A DNA stretch of 46,016 bases, taken from contig JADLEQ010000090.1 in NCBI GenBank assembly GCA_020846005.1, positions 1 to 46,016 on the forward strand, written 5' to 3'. Source of the stretch: Polyangiaceae bacterium (GTDB lineage Bacteria > Myxococcota_A > Polyangia > Polyangiales > Polyangiaceae). Below are positions 16,168 through 23,953 of the stretch, in pieces; within the stretch, counting starts at the first letter, position 1; each line of letters opens with the position of its first letter. Below the pieces are notes generated by a model. That model did no database searches. It saw nothing but the letters and a program-made list of their open reading frames with translations, and was not told the DNA's origin. The translations under genes and the position numbers were made by a program.

Positions 16168-17190
16168 ATGACTCGCGCCCTCGCCCGCCGGTCGGCTCTG
16201 CCGGCCGCCCTGCTCGCCGCGCTCCTCGGGGCCGCGAGCCCGTGCCTCGGTCAGACGGACGAGGAGCGCAGCGGCGCCCGCGCGGCCGCGGAGGCCGCCG
16301 CCAAGGCCTTCGAGGGGCAGCGCTGGCAAGAGGCGATCGATCTGTTCGCCAAGGCGGAGAAGCTCGTCCACGCGCCGACGCACCTGCTCTTCCTCGCGCG
16401 CTCGCACCAGAAGCTCGGCCAGCTCGTCAAGGCGCGCGAGGCCTACCGCAAGGTCGTGAGCGAGACGCTCCCCGCGAACGCGCCGAAGGCGTTCAAGGCC
16501 GCGCAGGCCGCCGCGGAGAAGGAGCTCGCGGAGCTCGAGCCGCGGATCCCGCAGCTCACGGTGCGCGTCGAGGGCGCGACGGGCGAGGTCACGCTGAAGA
16601 TCGACGGCGTGGCGTCCCCCGCCGCGCTCGTGGGCGTCGCGTTCCCCATCGATCCGGGCGAGCACGAGCTGGTCGCCGAGACGCCAGGCGAGCAGAGCGA
16701 GCCGAAGCGGCTGACCATCGCCGAGAAGAGCCGGGAGGAGGTCACCCTCGTCCTCGCGCCTCGCGCGACGCCCGCGGCGAAGTCCGACTCTGGCGCGGCG
16801 GACGCGCCCGCCGCGGGGGGCGACGCCCGGGTCGACACCGCGAGCGCCGAGCCGAAGCTGCTCGCCTGGGGCGCCGTCGGGGTCGGGGTCGTCGGGGTCG
16901 GGGTCGGGACGTTCTTCCTCGTCCAGGCGTCGGGAAAGCTGTCGGAGAGCGACGACCTCTGCTCGGGCGGCGGCGTGTGCCCGGAGAGCCGGCGGCAGCG
17001 CATCGACCAGCTCGACGCGGACGCCAACACCGCCTCCACGATCGGTCTGGTCGGGCTCGGGGTCGGAGCGGTGGGGCTCGGCCTCGGGGCGTGGTGGCTC
17101 TTCGGCGCGGCCGAGCCCGCCGCTCCCGGGCAGGCGCGCGTCACCCCCTGGATCGGTCCCGGCTCCGCCGGAGTGAGGGGGACGTTCTGA
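16168..17190 (+). CDS. Secreted TPR protein with C-terminal membrane helices
   Basis: The protein has 340 residues. A signal peptide (1-29, cleavage near CLG/QTDE) is followed by TPR-like helices (FEGQRWQEAIDLFAKAEKLV, LLFLARSHQKLGQLVKAREA; about 45-110). A PEGA-like beta region follows (LTVRVEGATGEVTLKIDGVA, then DPGEHELVAETPG; about 130-195), then an Ala/Pro linker. Two hydrophobic segments come last (about 230-253, rich in GVGVVGVGVG, and about 290-313). This layout is common in myxobacterial envelope proteins of unknown role. The gene lies 14 bases after the GT2 gene and its stop overlaps the start of the DUF4838-like gene, so the three may form one operon. Confidence 0.8.
   Translation: MTRALARRSALPAALLAALLGAASPCLGQTDEERSGARAAAEAAAKAFEGQRWQEAIDLFAKAEKLVHAPTHLLFLARSHQKLGQLVKAREAYRKVVSETLPANAPKAFKAAQAAAEKELAELEPRIPQLTVRVEGATGEVTLKIDGVASPAALVGVAFPIDPGEHELVAETPGEQSEPKRLTIAEKSREEVTLVLAPRATPAAKSDSGAADAPAAGGDARVDTASAEPKLLAWGAVGVGVVGVGVGTFFLVQASGKLSESDDLCSGGGVCPESRRQRIDQLDADANTASTIGLVGLGVGAVGLGLGAWWLFGAAEPAAPGQARVTPWIGPGSAGVRGTF
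16879..16908 (+). other. G-quadruplex-forming motif inside a coding region
   Basis: Five runs of three or four G, separated by TC or TCGTC, lie within 30 bases on the coding strand. They encode the Gly/Val repeat of the first C-terminal membrane helix. This meets the usual pattern for an intramolecular quadruplex, but the codon repeat alone could explain it. Confidence 0.45.
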
Positions 17191-19349
17191 GCCGGCGGCT
17201 CGCGGCCCTGCTCGCCGCGCTGCCCCTCGCGCTCCTGCCCGGTGCCTGCGGGAAGGACGAGCCCGTCCCGGCGGCGTCGGTCCTGGCGTGCCGCCCGGGG
17301 CTCGACCCGTCGACCACCGATCGCTTCGGCGCCGGCGAGGTCGCGCTCGACCTCGCGGGCACGAGCGGCGGGGTGGCGCTCGCCCGAGACGACGTCGCCG
17401 GCTACCTGCGCCGCATGGCGGGCGGCCCGCTCGCGACGGACGCTGCGTCGGCCCGCTTGGTGGTGCGAGCGTCGACGGATCCGTCGCTCGCCGCGCTGAC
17501 GGGCGCGCCCTCGGAGCGCGGGTTCAAGATCGCGCGGGTCGACGACGGCGGGCGCACCGTGCTGGCGGTGCACGCTGCGAGCGACGCGGCGCTCGTCCAC
17601 GGCCTGTACGCGCTCCTCGAGGAGCTCGGCGCGAGGTTCTTCCACCCGGAGCAGGAGCTCATCCCCGAGCTCGGCGCGCTCCACATCCCGCGGCAGCTCG
17701 CGATCGGGCGGGACCCGGCGTTCGCCGTGCGCGGCGTGCAGCTCCACCTCCTGCACCCGACCGAGTACTTCGCGTCGTTCAACGAGCCCGGCGAGCAGCA
17801 CCTAGCCGAGGCGAAGCGGTTCATCGACTGGCTGGTGAAGACCGGCCAGAACCACGTGCAGTGGTGGCTGCTCGAGACGATGGACTGGGAGGCGTGGCTG
17901 CCGCACGGCCGCGCGATCGTCGACTACGCGCACTCCCGGGGCGTGACCGCGGGCGCGGTCGTGCAGCTGTGGGGCGGGTCGTCGCTCCAGCACGCGATCC
18001 ACCTGGTCGACGACGAGGCCCGCTGGCAGACGGAGATCCCCGCCGGCATCGACGCACTCATGGCGATCCCGTGGGACGTGATCGAGGTCGGCCTGGGCGA
18101 GTTCCTCTCGGGGGATCCGCAGGCGCTGCTCGACTGGATGAACCTCGCCACCGATCACGTGGCGACGCGCTGGCCCGGCACCGACTTCACCGTCATCAAC
18201 CATGTCGGCAACTACGAGAACCTCTGGATCGACTGGAAGGGCGAGCGGACGTTCTTCTACCACCTGCCCGGAGAGGCCGACCCGCGGCTGGTCAACACCG
18301 TCCACACGCTGTTCTTCTTCGATCTCTACCGCCCGTGGGCGATGTACGAGCACCCGGATTTCTCCCTCCAGCGCGAGTTCATCCAGCGCGAGGTGGGCGA
18401 GCGGCGTGTCCGCTACCAGCCGGAGAGCGCCTACTGGGTGACCGCCGACGTCGACGTCCCGGCCTTCCTCCCAGAGTACCTGCTCGCCCGGTGGACGGAC
18501 ATCCACGGCCTGCATCGCGACCTCACGCTCGCCGGCAAGCCCTCGCTCGAGGGGCACGTGATGTTCTCGTCCGGGCACGAGTGGGGGTACTGGCTCACCG
18601 ACTACCTCTCGGCGAAGATGATGTGGGAGCCCGAGCAGCCGCTCGAGCGCTTCCTCGCGCACTACGGCGGCGGCTACGGCGCGTGCGGCGACGAGATCGG
18701 TGGGACGCTCGGCGCGCTGGTCGACCACCAGACGCGCTGGCTGTTCGACGCGCGCCTCGTGCCCTACGTCTCTGGGGAGGACGCTACGGACGACGCCGGC
18801 TACCTCATCGGCATCGAGACCCACCCGCCCCGCGTGCCCTTCCAGCAGCTCCACGCGTGGAGCGAGCCCGAGCGCGCGACCTTCGAGCACGACGTGCTCG
18901 ACGCCCTGGCCGAGGCGGTCCGCGAGCTCACGCCGATCCGCGAGCGCTTCGCCCGGACGTGCGGGCGCGTCGACGAGACGCTCGCGCCCTGGTGCGCGGA
19001 GCTGGTGGACGGCACCGAGATCGTGGAGCTCAGGCTCCAGCACTCCGAGGCGCTGTACCGAGGCGTCCTCGCCAGCGCGCGTGGCGGCGACGCCGCGCCC
19101 CACTTCGCCCGCGCCGCATCCCTGCGGGACGACGCTCGCGAGGTCGTCGCGCGCCGCGAGCCGCACTACCGCTTCCCGCTCGGTCGCCTCGTCGAATCCT
19201 ACCAGAACCCGACCTCCTACGAGCACGGCTACTTGCGCCAGGCCCACACGCTCTGCTTCTGGGAGCGGCAGCAGGAGCAGGCGAGCTACGTCGTCGAGTA
19301 CGGTGTCGGCCCCGCGCTCACGGCGATGCAGCTCACCTGCCAGCAGTGA
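17187..19349 (+). CDS. Large lipoprotein with DUF4838/alpha-glucuronidase-like fold
   Basis: The protein has 720 residues. The signal is RRLAALLAALPLALLPGAC, with a lipobox ending at about residue 21. No ATG, GTG or TTG lies in frame before the signal. The only fitting start is CTG-17187, which overlaps the previous TGA and has GAGGGGGA just upstream. After the signal, LVHGLYALLEELGARFFHPE (about 132-151) is the hallmark of DUF4838 and related alpha-glucuronidase N-terminal domains. Then come a TIM-barrel-like part (KRFIDWLVKTGQNHVQWWLL; IVDYAHSRGVTAGAVVQLWG) and an alpha-helical end. It is probably a surface glycan-processing or glycan-binding protein; the catalytic residues are not certain. 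Confidence 0.85.
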   Translation: MSRRLAALLAALPLALLPGACGKDEPVPAASVLACRPGLDPSTTDRFGAGEVALDLAGTSGGVALARDDVAGYLRRMAGGPLATDAASARLVVRASTDPSLAALTGAPSERGFKIARVDDGGRTVLAVHAASDAALVHGLYALLEELGARFFHPEQELIPELGALHIPRQLAIGRDPAFAVRGVQLHLLHPTEYFASFNEPGEQHLAEAKRFIDWLVKTGQNHVQWWLLETMDWEAWLPHGRAIVDYAHSRGVTAGAVVQLWGGSSLQHAIHLVDDEARWQTEIPAGIDALMAIPWDVIEVGLGEFLSGDPQALLDWMNLATDHVATRWPGTDFTVINHVGNYENLWIDWKGERTFFYHLPGEADPRLVNTVHTLFFFDLYRPWAMYEHPDFSLQREFIQREVGERRVRYQPESAYWVTADVDVPAFLPEYLLARWTDIHGLHRDLTLAGKPSLEGHVMFSSGHEWGYWLTDYLSAKMMWEPEQPLERFLAHYGGGYGACGDEIGGTLGALVDHQTRWLFDARLVPYVSGEDATDDAGYLIGIETHPPRVPFQQLHAWSEPERATFEHDVLDALAEAVRELTPIRERFARTCGRVDETLAPWCAELVDGTEIVELRLQHSEALYRGVLASARGGDAAPHFARAASLRDDAREVVARREPHYRFPLGRLVESYQNPTSYEHGYLRQAHTLCFWERQQEQASYVVEYGVGPALTAMQLTCQQ

Positions 19350-19406
19350 GCGGCGCCCGCCGGCCGCCACGCCGAGGCGGACCACCCGCCCGGCGCGAGC
19401 TCGCGC

Positions 19407-20657
19407 TCAGAGGCAGCAGAGCGTGTGCTGGCCCGTTGGGTTCAGCGACCCGCTGGCGGTCGCGGAGGCGTCGCAGGTCGGATCGATCGTGCCGGAGCTG
19501 AGATCGACGCGCGCCTTGGGCGAGTAGCGATACCCGCACTGCTTCCCGGCCTCGCTCACGTACCAGGGGCTCCCGTTGCACGTGTAGTCGTTGCCGAGCT
19601 CGACGCTCGCGCCCCACCCGCAATTGCCCCCGGTCGCCGTGCAGGCGCAGCTCCCGCACGAGCGCGTGTCCTGGTACCCGGTGAACCAGTCGTTCTCGAC
19701 GGTGGTGAACCCGGTGCACGCGGCGCTGCCGCTCGAGAGCGCGCACTGCCCTCCCGAGCTCGTCTTGGGCACGCAGGCCTGGCCCGCGCCGCACCCGCCG
19801 CCCGCCTGCGCGACGCAGAACTTCTTCTCCGTGCCCCAGGTCGCGGGCGGCGGCGCGGCCGTCCCGCTCACCTGGCACGTCTGCCCCACCTTCCACGGCC
19901 CGGTACGCAGCCCGCCGAAGGTGCCCGTCCCCTGGTTGATCGGATCCGCCGTGCACGTAGCGTCGATCTCGCCCACGTAGACGCCGCCCGTCATCGCCGA
20001 GTCGGCGTTGCACGTCGCCTCCGCGGTGTAGTACCAGATGTCGATCGTGCACTTCAGCGGGTCGGCCGTGCAGTCGCAGCCCGGGCAGGTCGTGCTGCCC
20101 GTGAGGCCTCGCTGGATCAGCGTCTGCGACTCCTGAAAGCCGGGCGGGCACGCCGCGCTCGCGTCGACGAGCGTCCCCAGGCTCGCGTTGGAGGGCGCGG
20201 GCATGCACTCGCTCGTGGCGGTGCAGTCGAGGTCGGTGCAGTCGGTGTCGCCGTCGCAGTCGTCGTCCCCTCCGTTGAAGCAATCCTCGACGGTGCAGCC
20301 GCCGCCGGTCCCGCCACCGCCGGTCCCGCCGCCGGTGCCGCCGCCGCCCGTGCCGCCGCCACCGGAGCCCGCGGCGCCGCCGGCGCCCGCCGCGCCGCCA
20401 CCGCCCGAGCCGGAGGCGCCGCTCGAGCCCGCCGCGCCGCCACCCGCTTGCCCGCCCGAGCCGGCCGAGCCGCCCGAGCCGCCCGAGCCGCCCGAGCCTC
20501 CGCTCGACCCGCCGGAGGTGCCGCCCGTGCTGCCACCGCTGTCGGCGCCGGCGCCACCGTCCGTGTCGTCGGTGAAGCTGCGCTCGGGCGCGAAGCAGCC
20601 CGCCAGCGCGAGAGCGCACACCCCGAGCACCCCGGTCCGCAGGTCGTGGAGGTTCAC
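19407..20657 (-). CDS. Cys-rich lipoprotein with Gly/Ser linker
   Basis: The protein has 416 residues from GTG-20657. The signal ends in ALAGC (Cys21). Residues 33-120 are almost pure Gly/Ser/Ala/Thr, a flexible tether. Next is a MopE-type acidic block with the text CTVEDCFNGGDDDCDGD and DCTDLDC, probably Ca-binding. The rest holds two related Cys-rich modules: one near CPGCDCTADPLKC...EATC and one near CGSCACTATGGNC...DYTC, each followed by a 'DATC/DPTC' block, suggesting an internal duplication. It is probably displayed on the cell surface; the ligand is unknown. Confidence 0.85.
   Translation of the reverse strand: MNLHDLRTGVLGVCALALAGCFAPERSFTDDTDGGAGADSGGSTGGTSGGSSGGSGGSGGSGGSAGSGGQAGGGAAGSSGASGSGGGGAAGAGGAAGSGGGGTGGGGTGGGTGGGGTGGGCTVEDCFNGGDDDCDGDTDCTDLDCTATSECMPAPSNASLGTLVDASAACPPGFQESQTLIQRGLTGSTTCPGCDCTADPLKCTIDIWYYTAEATCNADSAMTGGVYVGEIDATCTADPINQGTGTFGGLRTGPWKVGQTCQVSGTAAPPPATWGTEKKFCVAQAGGGCGAGQACVPKTSSGGQCALSSGSAACTGFTTVENDWFTGYQDTRSCGSCACTATGGNCGWGASVELGNDYTCNGSPWYVSEAGKQCGYRYSPKARVDLSSGTIDPTCDASATASGSLNPTGQHTLCCL
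20298..20561 (-). repeat. Low-complexity Gly/Ser/Ala/Thr-coding repeat
   Basis: This stretch is built from short GGS, GGT and GGGGT-type units (codons 33-120 of the lipoprotein). It is prone to slippage, so its length may vary between strains. On the other strand it produces long Pro-rich shadow frames. Confidence 0.85.
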
Positions 20658-20764
20658 GCGACGGAGCGTACCCGCGCACGGAGGCGCCGCAAGCGCCCCG
20701 GCGGCGGCTCGCTTCCCCGCGCGGGGCGTCCCCGCTAGCGTTCCGCCCCCGCGACGGCATCCCC

Positions 20765-21643
20765 ATGACCCGACGACTCCACGTGGGCCTCGTGCAGCTG
20801 GCCATGGCGCCGGACAAAGCGACGAACGTCGCGCGCGCGTGCGCCGAAATCGGCGCCGCCGCGTCGCGCGGCGCGACGCTCATCTGCCTCCCCGAGCTCT
20901 TCGCCGGGCCGTACTTCTGCCAGACGGAGGACGTGGCGAACTTCGATCTCGCCGAGCCGATCCCGGGGCCGACGTTCGACGCCGTCGCCGCCGCGGCGCG
21001 CGCCGCCGGGGTGACCGTCGTCGCGAGCCTGTTCGAGCGACGCGCCGCGGGCGTCTACCACAACACCTCGGTGACCCTCGGTCCGGACGGCGCGCTCCTC
21101 GGCACGTACCGGAAAATGCACGTCCCCGATGACCCGCTCTTCCTCGAGAAGTTCTACTTCACGCCGGGCGATCTCGGCTTCGTCGCGCACGCGACGCCCA
21201 CGGCGGTCGTCGGATCGCTGGTGTGCTGGGACCAGTGGTACCCGGAGGCCGCGCGCCTCACGTCGCTGCGCGGCGCCGAGGTGCTCTGTTACCCGACGGC
21301 GATCGGCTGGCAGCCGTACGAGAAGGCGGAGTGGGGCGCCGCCCAGCTCGACGCCTGGCGCACGGTGCAGCGCGGGCACGCCATCGCCAATGGCGTGTTC
21401 GTCGCCGCGGTGAACCGCGTCGGCCACGAGGGGCCGGCGGGCGCCGGGATCGACTTCTGGGGGCACTCGTTCGTGGCCGATCCGTTCGGGGTCGTCCTCG
21501 CCGAGGCCGGGGAGGGCGAGGAGACGCTCGTCGTCGAGCTGGATCTCGATCGGATCGAGCAGGTCCGGAGGTGGTGGCCGTTCCTCCGCGATCGGCGGGT
21601 GGACGCCTACGAGGGCCTGACGCGCCGGTTGCTCGACTCATGA
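20765..21643 (+). CDS. aguB: N-carbamoylputrescine amidase
   Basis: The protein has 292 residues, the normal length. It hydrolyses N-carbamoylputrescine to putrescine, CO2 and ammonia. The nitrilase-fold catalytic triad is present: E44 in CLPELFAGPYFCQ, K117 in YRKMHVPDDP and C154 in LVCWDQWYPEAAR. The sequence LEKFYFTPGD and the WQPYEKAEWGAAQLDAWRTV helix are specific to the carbamoylputrescine amidase branch. The stop overlaps the start of aguA (ATGA), so both enzymes of the agmatine-to-putrescine route are made together. No arginine decarboxylase gene is in the window. Confidence 0.95.
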   Translation: MTRRLHVGLVQLAMAPDKATNVARACAEIGAAASRGATLICLPELFAGPYFCQTEDVANFDLAEPIPGPTFDAVAAAARAAGVTVVASLFERRAAGVYHNTSVTLGPDGALLGTYRKMHVPDDPLFLEKFYFTPGDLGFVAHATPTAVVGSLVCWDQWYPEAARLTSLRGAEVLCYPTAIGWQPYEKAEWGAAQLDAWRTVQRGHAIANGVFVAAVNRVGHEGPAGAGIDFWGHSFVADPFGVVLAEAGEGEETLVVELDLDRIEQVRRWWPFLRDRRVDAYEGLTRRLLDS

Positions 21644-22809
21644 GCGCGCGGCGGCGCACGGGCCCGGCGCCTCCGGCGGCCGCGAGATCCCTCGCGTCGG
21701 TGGCGGCCGCGCCGGAGCCGCCGCCCACGCCGGCCGCGCTCGGGATGCGCCTGCCCGCCGAGTGGGAGCCGCACGCGGCGACGTGGCTCGCGTGGCCCCA
21801 CCAGCGCAGCGACTGGCCGGGGAAGTTCGCGCCGGTGCCGTGGCTCTTCGTCGAGCTCGCGCGCCTGCTCTCCGCGCGGGAGCGGGTGCGGCTCCTCGTC
21901 GCGAACCCTGCGGAGGCCGCGCGCGCCCGCGCTCTGCTCGAGTCCGGCGGCGCGACGCTCGAGGCCATCGACTTCGTCGTGGCGCCGACGGATCGCTCGT
22001 GGACCCGAGACTCGCTGCCGCTCTTCGTCACGAGCGCGCGCTCCGGCGCGCGCGGGCCGGGCACCGTCGGCGCCGTGAAATTCCGCTTCGATGGCTGGGC
22101 GCGCTACCCGAACCACCGCCGCGACGACGCCGCCGGCGAGCTCGTGGCGGAGCGGTTCCCGCGCCGCTGGCGGCCCGAGTCCCGCGACGCGCGCGGGCGT
22201 CGTCGCCGCGTGGTGCTCGAGGGCGGCGCGATCGACGGGGACGGCCAGGGCACGCTGCTCGCCACGGAGTCGTGCCTGCTGAGCGGGCCGTTCGCCCGCA
22301 ACCGCGACCTCGGACGCACCCGCACCGAGGCGGCCCTGCGCGACTTCCTCGGCGTGCGCCACGTGATCTGGCTGGAGGACGGCATCGCGGGCGACGACAC
22401 GGCAGGTCACGTCGACGACTTCGCGCGGTTCGTCGGTCCGGCGCGCGTGGTGGTCGCGACCGAGCCCCGGCGCCGCGATCCGAACCACCGCCCGCTGGCG
22501 CGCGCGCGCGAGCGGCTCCAGGGCGCCCGCGACGCGCTGGGGCGGCGCCTCGAGGTCATCGACCTCCCGATGCCGGAGCCGGTCGCGTTCGCCGGGCAGC
22601 GGCTGCCGGCGAGCTACGCGAACTTCTACGTGGCGAACGGCGTCGTGCTCGTGCCGATCTTCTCGGACCCGAGCGATCGGCTCGCGCTCGGGCGCCTGGC
22701 GGAGGTCTTCGCCGGCCGTGAGGTGATCGGCTTCCCGTGCCGCGATCTGGTGCTGGGGCTGGGCACGCTGCACTGCAGCACGCACGAGGAGCCCGCCGCG
22801 CGCGGCTGA
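21640..22809 (+). CDS. aguA: Agmatine deiminase
   Basis: The protein has 389 residues. It deiminates agmatine to N-carbamoylputrescine, the substrate of AguB. Motifs of the peptidyl-arginine-deiminase-like family are clear: MRLPAEWEPHAATWLAWPHQ, DRSWTRDSLPLF, KFRFDGWARYPNHRRDD, VLEGGAIDGDGQGTLLATES, WLEDGIAGDDTAGHVDDFAR and, at the end, LGTLHCSTHEEP with the catalytic Cys at 379. The first 35 residues (Ala/Pro-rich) are an unusual extension; MRLPAEWEPH is where most homologues begin. The ATG overlaps the aguB stop, which fixes this start despite the extension. Confidence 0.94.
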   Translation: MSARRRTGPAPPAAARSLASVAAAPEPPPTPAALGMRLPAEWEPHAATWLAWPHQRSDWPGKFAPVPWLFVELARLLSARERVRLLVANPAEAARARALLESGGATLEAIDFVVAPTDRSWTRDSLPLFVTSARSGARGPGTVGAVKFRFDGWARYPNHRRDDAAGELVAERFPRRWRPESRDARGRRRRVVLEGGAIDGDGQGTLLATESCLLSGPFARNRDLGRTRTEAALRDFLGVRHVIWLEDGIAGDDTAGHVDDFARFVGPARVVVATEPRRRDPNHRPLARARERLQGARDALGRRLEVIDLPMPEPVAFAGQRLPASYANFYVANGVVLVPIFSDPSDRLALGRLAEVFAGREVIGFPCRDLVLGLGTLHCSTHEEPAARG

Positions 22810-22830
22810 CGGCGTCGCCGTGCGCGCGCG

Positions 22831-23823
22831 TCAGCGAGACTTCGCGCAGCGGAAGCCGAGATCCGCCGCGCGGCTCATCGGGTGTCGCGAGAAGCGCCGC
22901 TTGCCGCGCAGCTCGTCCAGGTCCGTCGACTGCCAGCTCCCGCCGCGCACCGCGTGGCGCGGCGCCTCCGCCGACGGGCGATCGTACGGGGCGTACGGCG
23001 TCGTCGTCCACTCGAGCAGGTTGCCCACGATGTCGAACAGGCCGAACGCCCCGGCGGGCTTCGAGCCGGCGGCGCAGGGGCCATCCTTCTTGCCGAAGCA
23101 GGCGAGCGCGGCGTCGGGTGCGGTACTCCCCCAGGGATAGGCGAGCTTGTCCTCGCCGCTCGTCGCGGCGTACTCGAGCTCGGGCTCCGTCGGGAGGCGG
23201 AGGCCCTTCCACGAGCAGTATTTCGTCGCCTCCTCGAAGCTCACGCACGAGAGCGGGAGCGTGTCCGGGGCCTTCGCGTTCGCGCTGCAGAGCGCGTTGC
23301 GCGGGTCCTCCGCCGCGGGGGCGGGCGCCTTCGCCGGCCTGCCCGGGCCGGCGCCGCCCTTCGCTGGGGCGGGCGGCTTCGCGCCGGCGCTCGCCGCGGG
23401 CGCAGCGGACGCGGCCGCGGGCGGCGGCGCCGGCTCCACCGCGGCGCCTTCGTCGAGCACCTCTCGAGGGAGCACGTCGCACGCTTTGTTGGCGACGCAC
23501 CCGGCGAAGTCTCCGACGGTGACCTCGCGCAGGTCCAGGCAGAACTCGCCGACGTCCGTCCGCTGCTGGGGGCGCTCGTCGGCGCGTCCCTGCCCCTGCG
23601 GCGAACCCAACCAGAGCGTGCCCGCCGACAAGAGCGCCATCCCCTCCGGGCAGCCCGACGGCTCGGCGCGCGCCGGCGTCTCCGCCTCCGGCGCGGCCGC
23701 CGGGGCCGGCGGCTTCGGCGTGCGGTCGCCGGCTGGCGCTGGGGTGGGCGGGGGCGGGGCGCCCGCCCCGCCACACCCGATCGCGACCGCGAACGCCCCG
23801 AACCACCACCGACGCCAGCTCAT
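22831..23823 (-). CDS. Lipoprotein with FGE/SUMF1-type fold
   Basis: The protein has 330 residues from ATG-23823. The signal is short and ends in AIGC. After a Pro/Ala linker, the formylglycine-generating-enzyme fold is seen: CPEGMALLSAGTLWLGSPQG, FCLDLREVTVGDFAGCV, LPLSCVSFEEATKYCSWKGL, RLPTEPELEYAA, GNLLEWTTTPY and the end VRGGSWQ...LGFRCA. A Pro/Ala/Lys segment of about 45 residues interrupts the fold near 125-170. The region that holds the active-site cysteines in true FGE reads LRGKRRFSRHP here, with no Cys, so sulfatase activation is unlikely; a binding or sensing role is more probable. Confidence 0.85.
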   Translation of the reverse strand: MSWRRWWFGAFAVAIGCGGAGAPPPPTPAPAGDRTPKPPAPAAAPEAETPARAEPSGCPEGMALLSAGTLWLGSPQGQGRADERPQQRTDVGEFCLDLREVTVGDFAGCVANKACDVLPREVLDEGAAVEPAPPPAAASAAPAASAGAKPPAPAKGGAGPGRPAKAPAPAAEDPRNALCSANAKAPDTLPLSCVSFEEATKYCSWKGLRLPTEPELEYAATSGEDKLAYPWGSTAPDAALACFGKKDGPCAAGSKPAGAFGLFDIVGNLLEWTTTPYAPYDRPSAEAPRHAVRGGSWQSTDLDELRGKRRFSRHPMSRAADLGFRCAKSR

Positions 23824-23953
23824 GGCCCAAGCGTCCGGCCGGGGGATCGCGCCGTCAAGCGCCTGACGCCCGCGCCCCGGGCGGCGCCGCGCCGCTGCTC
23901 GCCGCCAGTTAGTTGCGCGTCCCCGCCGGAGAGGGCACCCTCGAACCTCGGTC

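Noticed and set aside
20188-21132. Pro-rich forward frame across the lipoprotein and aguB
   Set aside because: Antisense of the Gly/Ser repeat in its first half and out of frame with aguB in its second.
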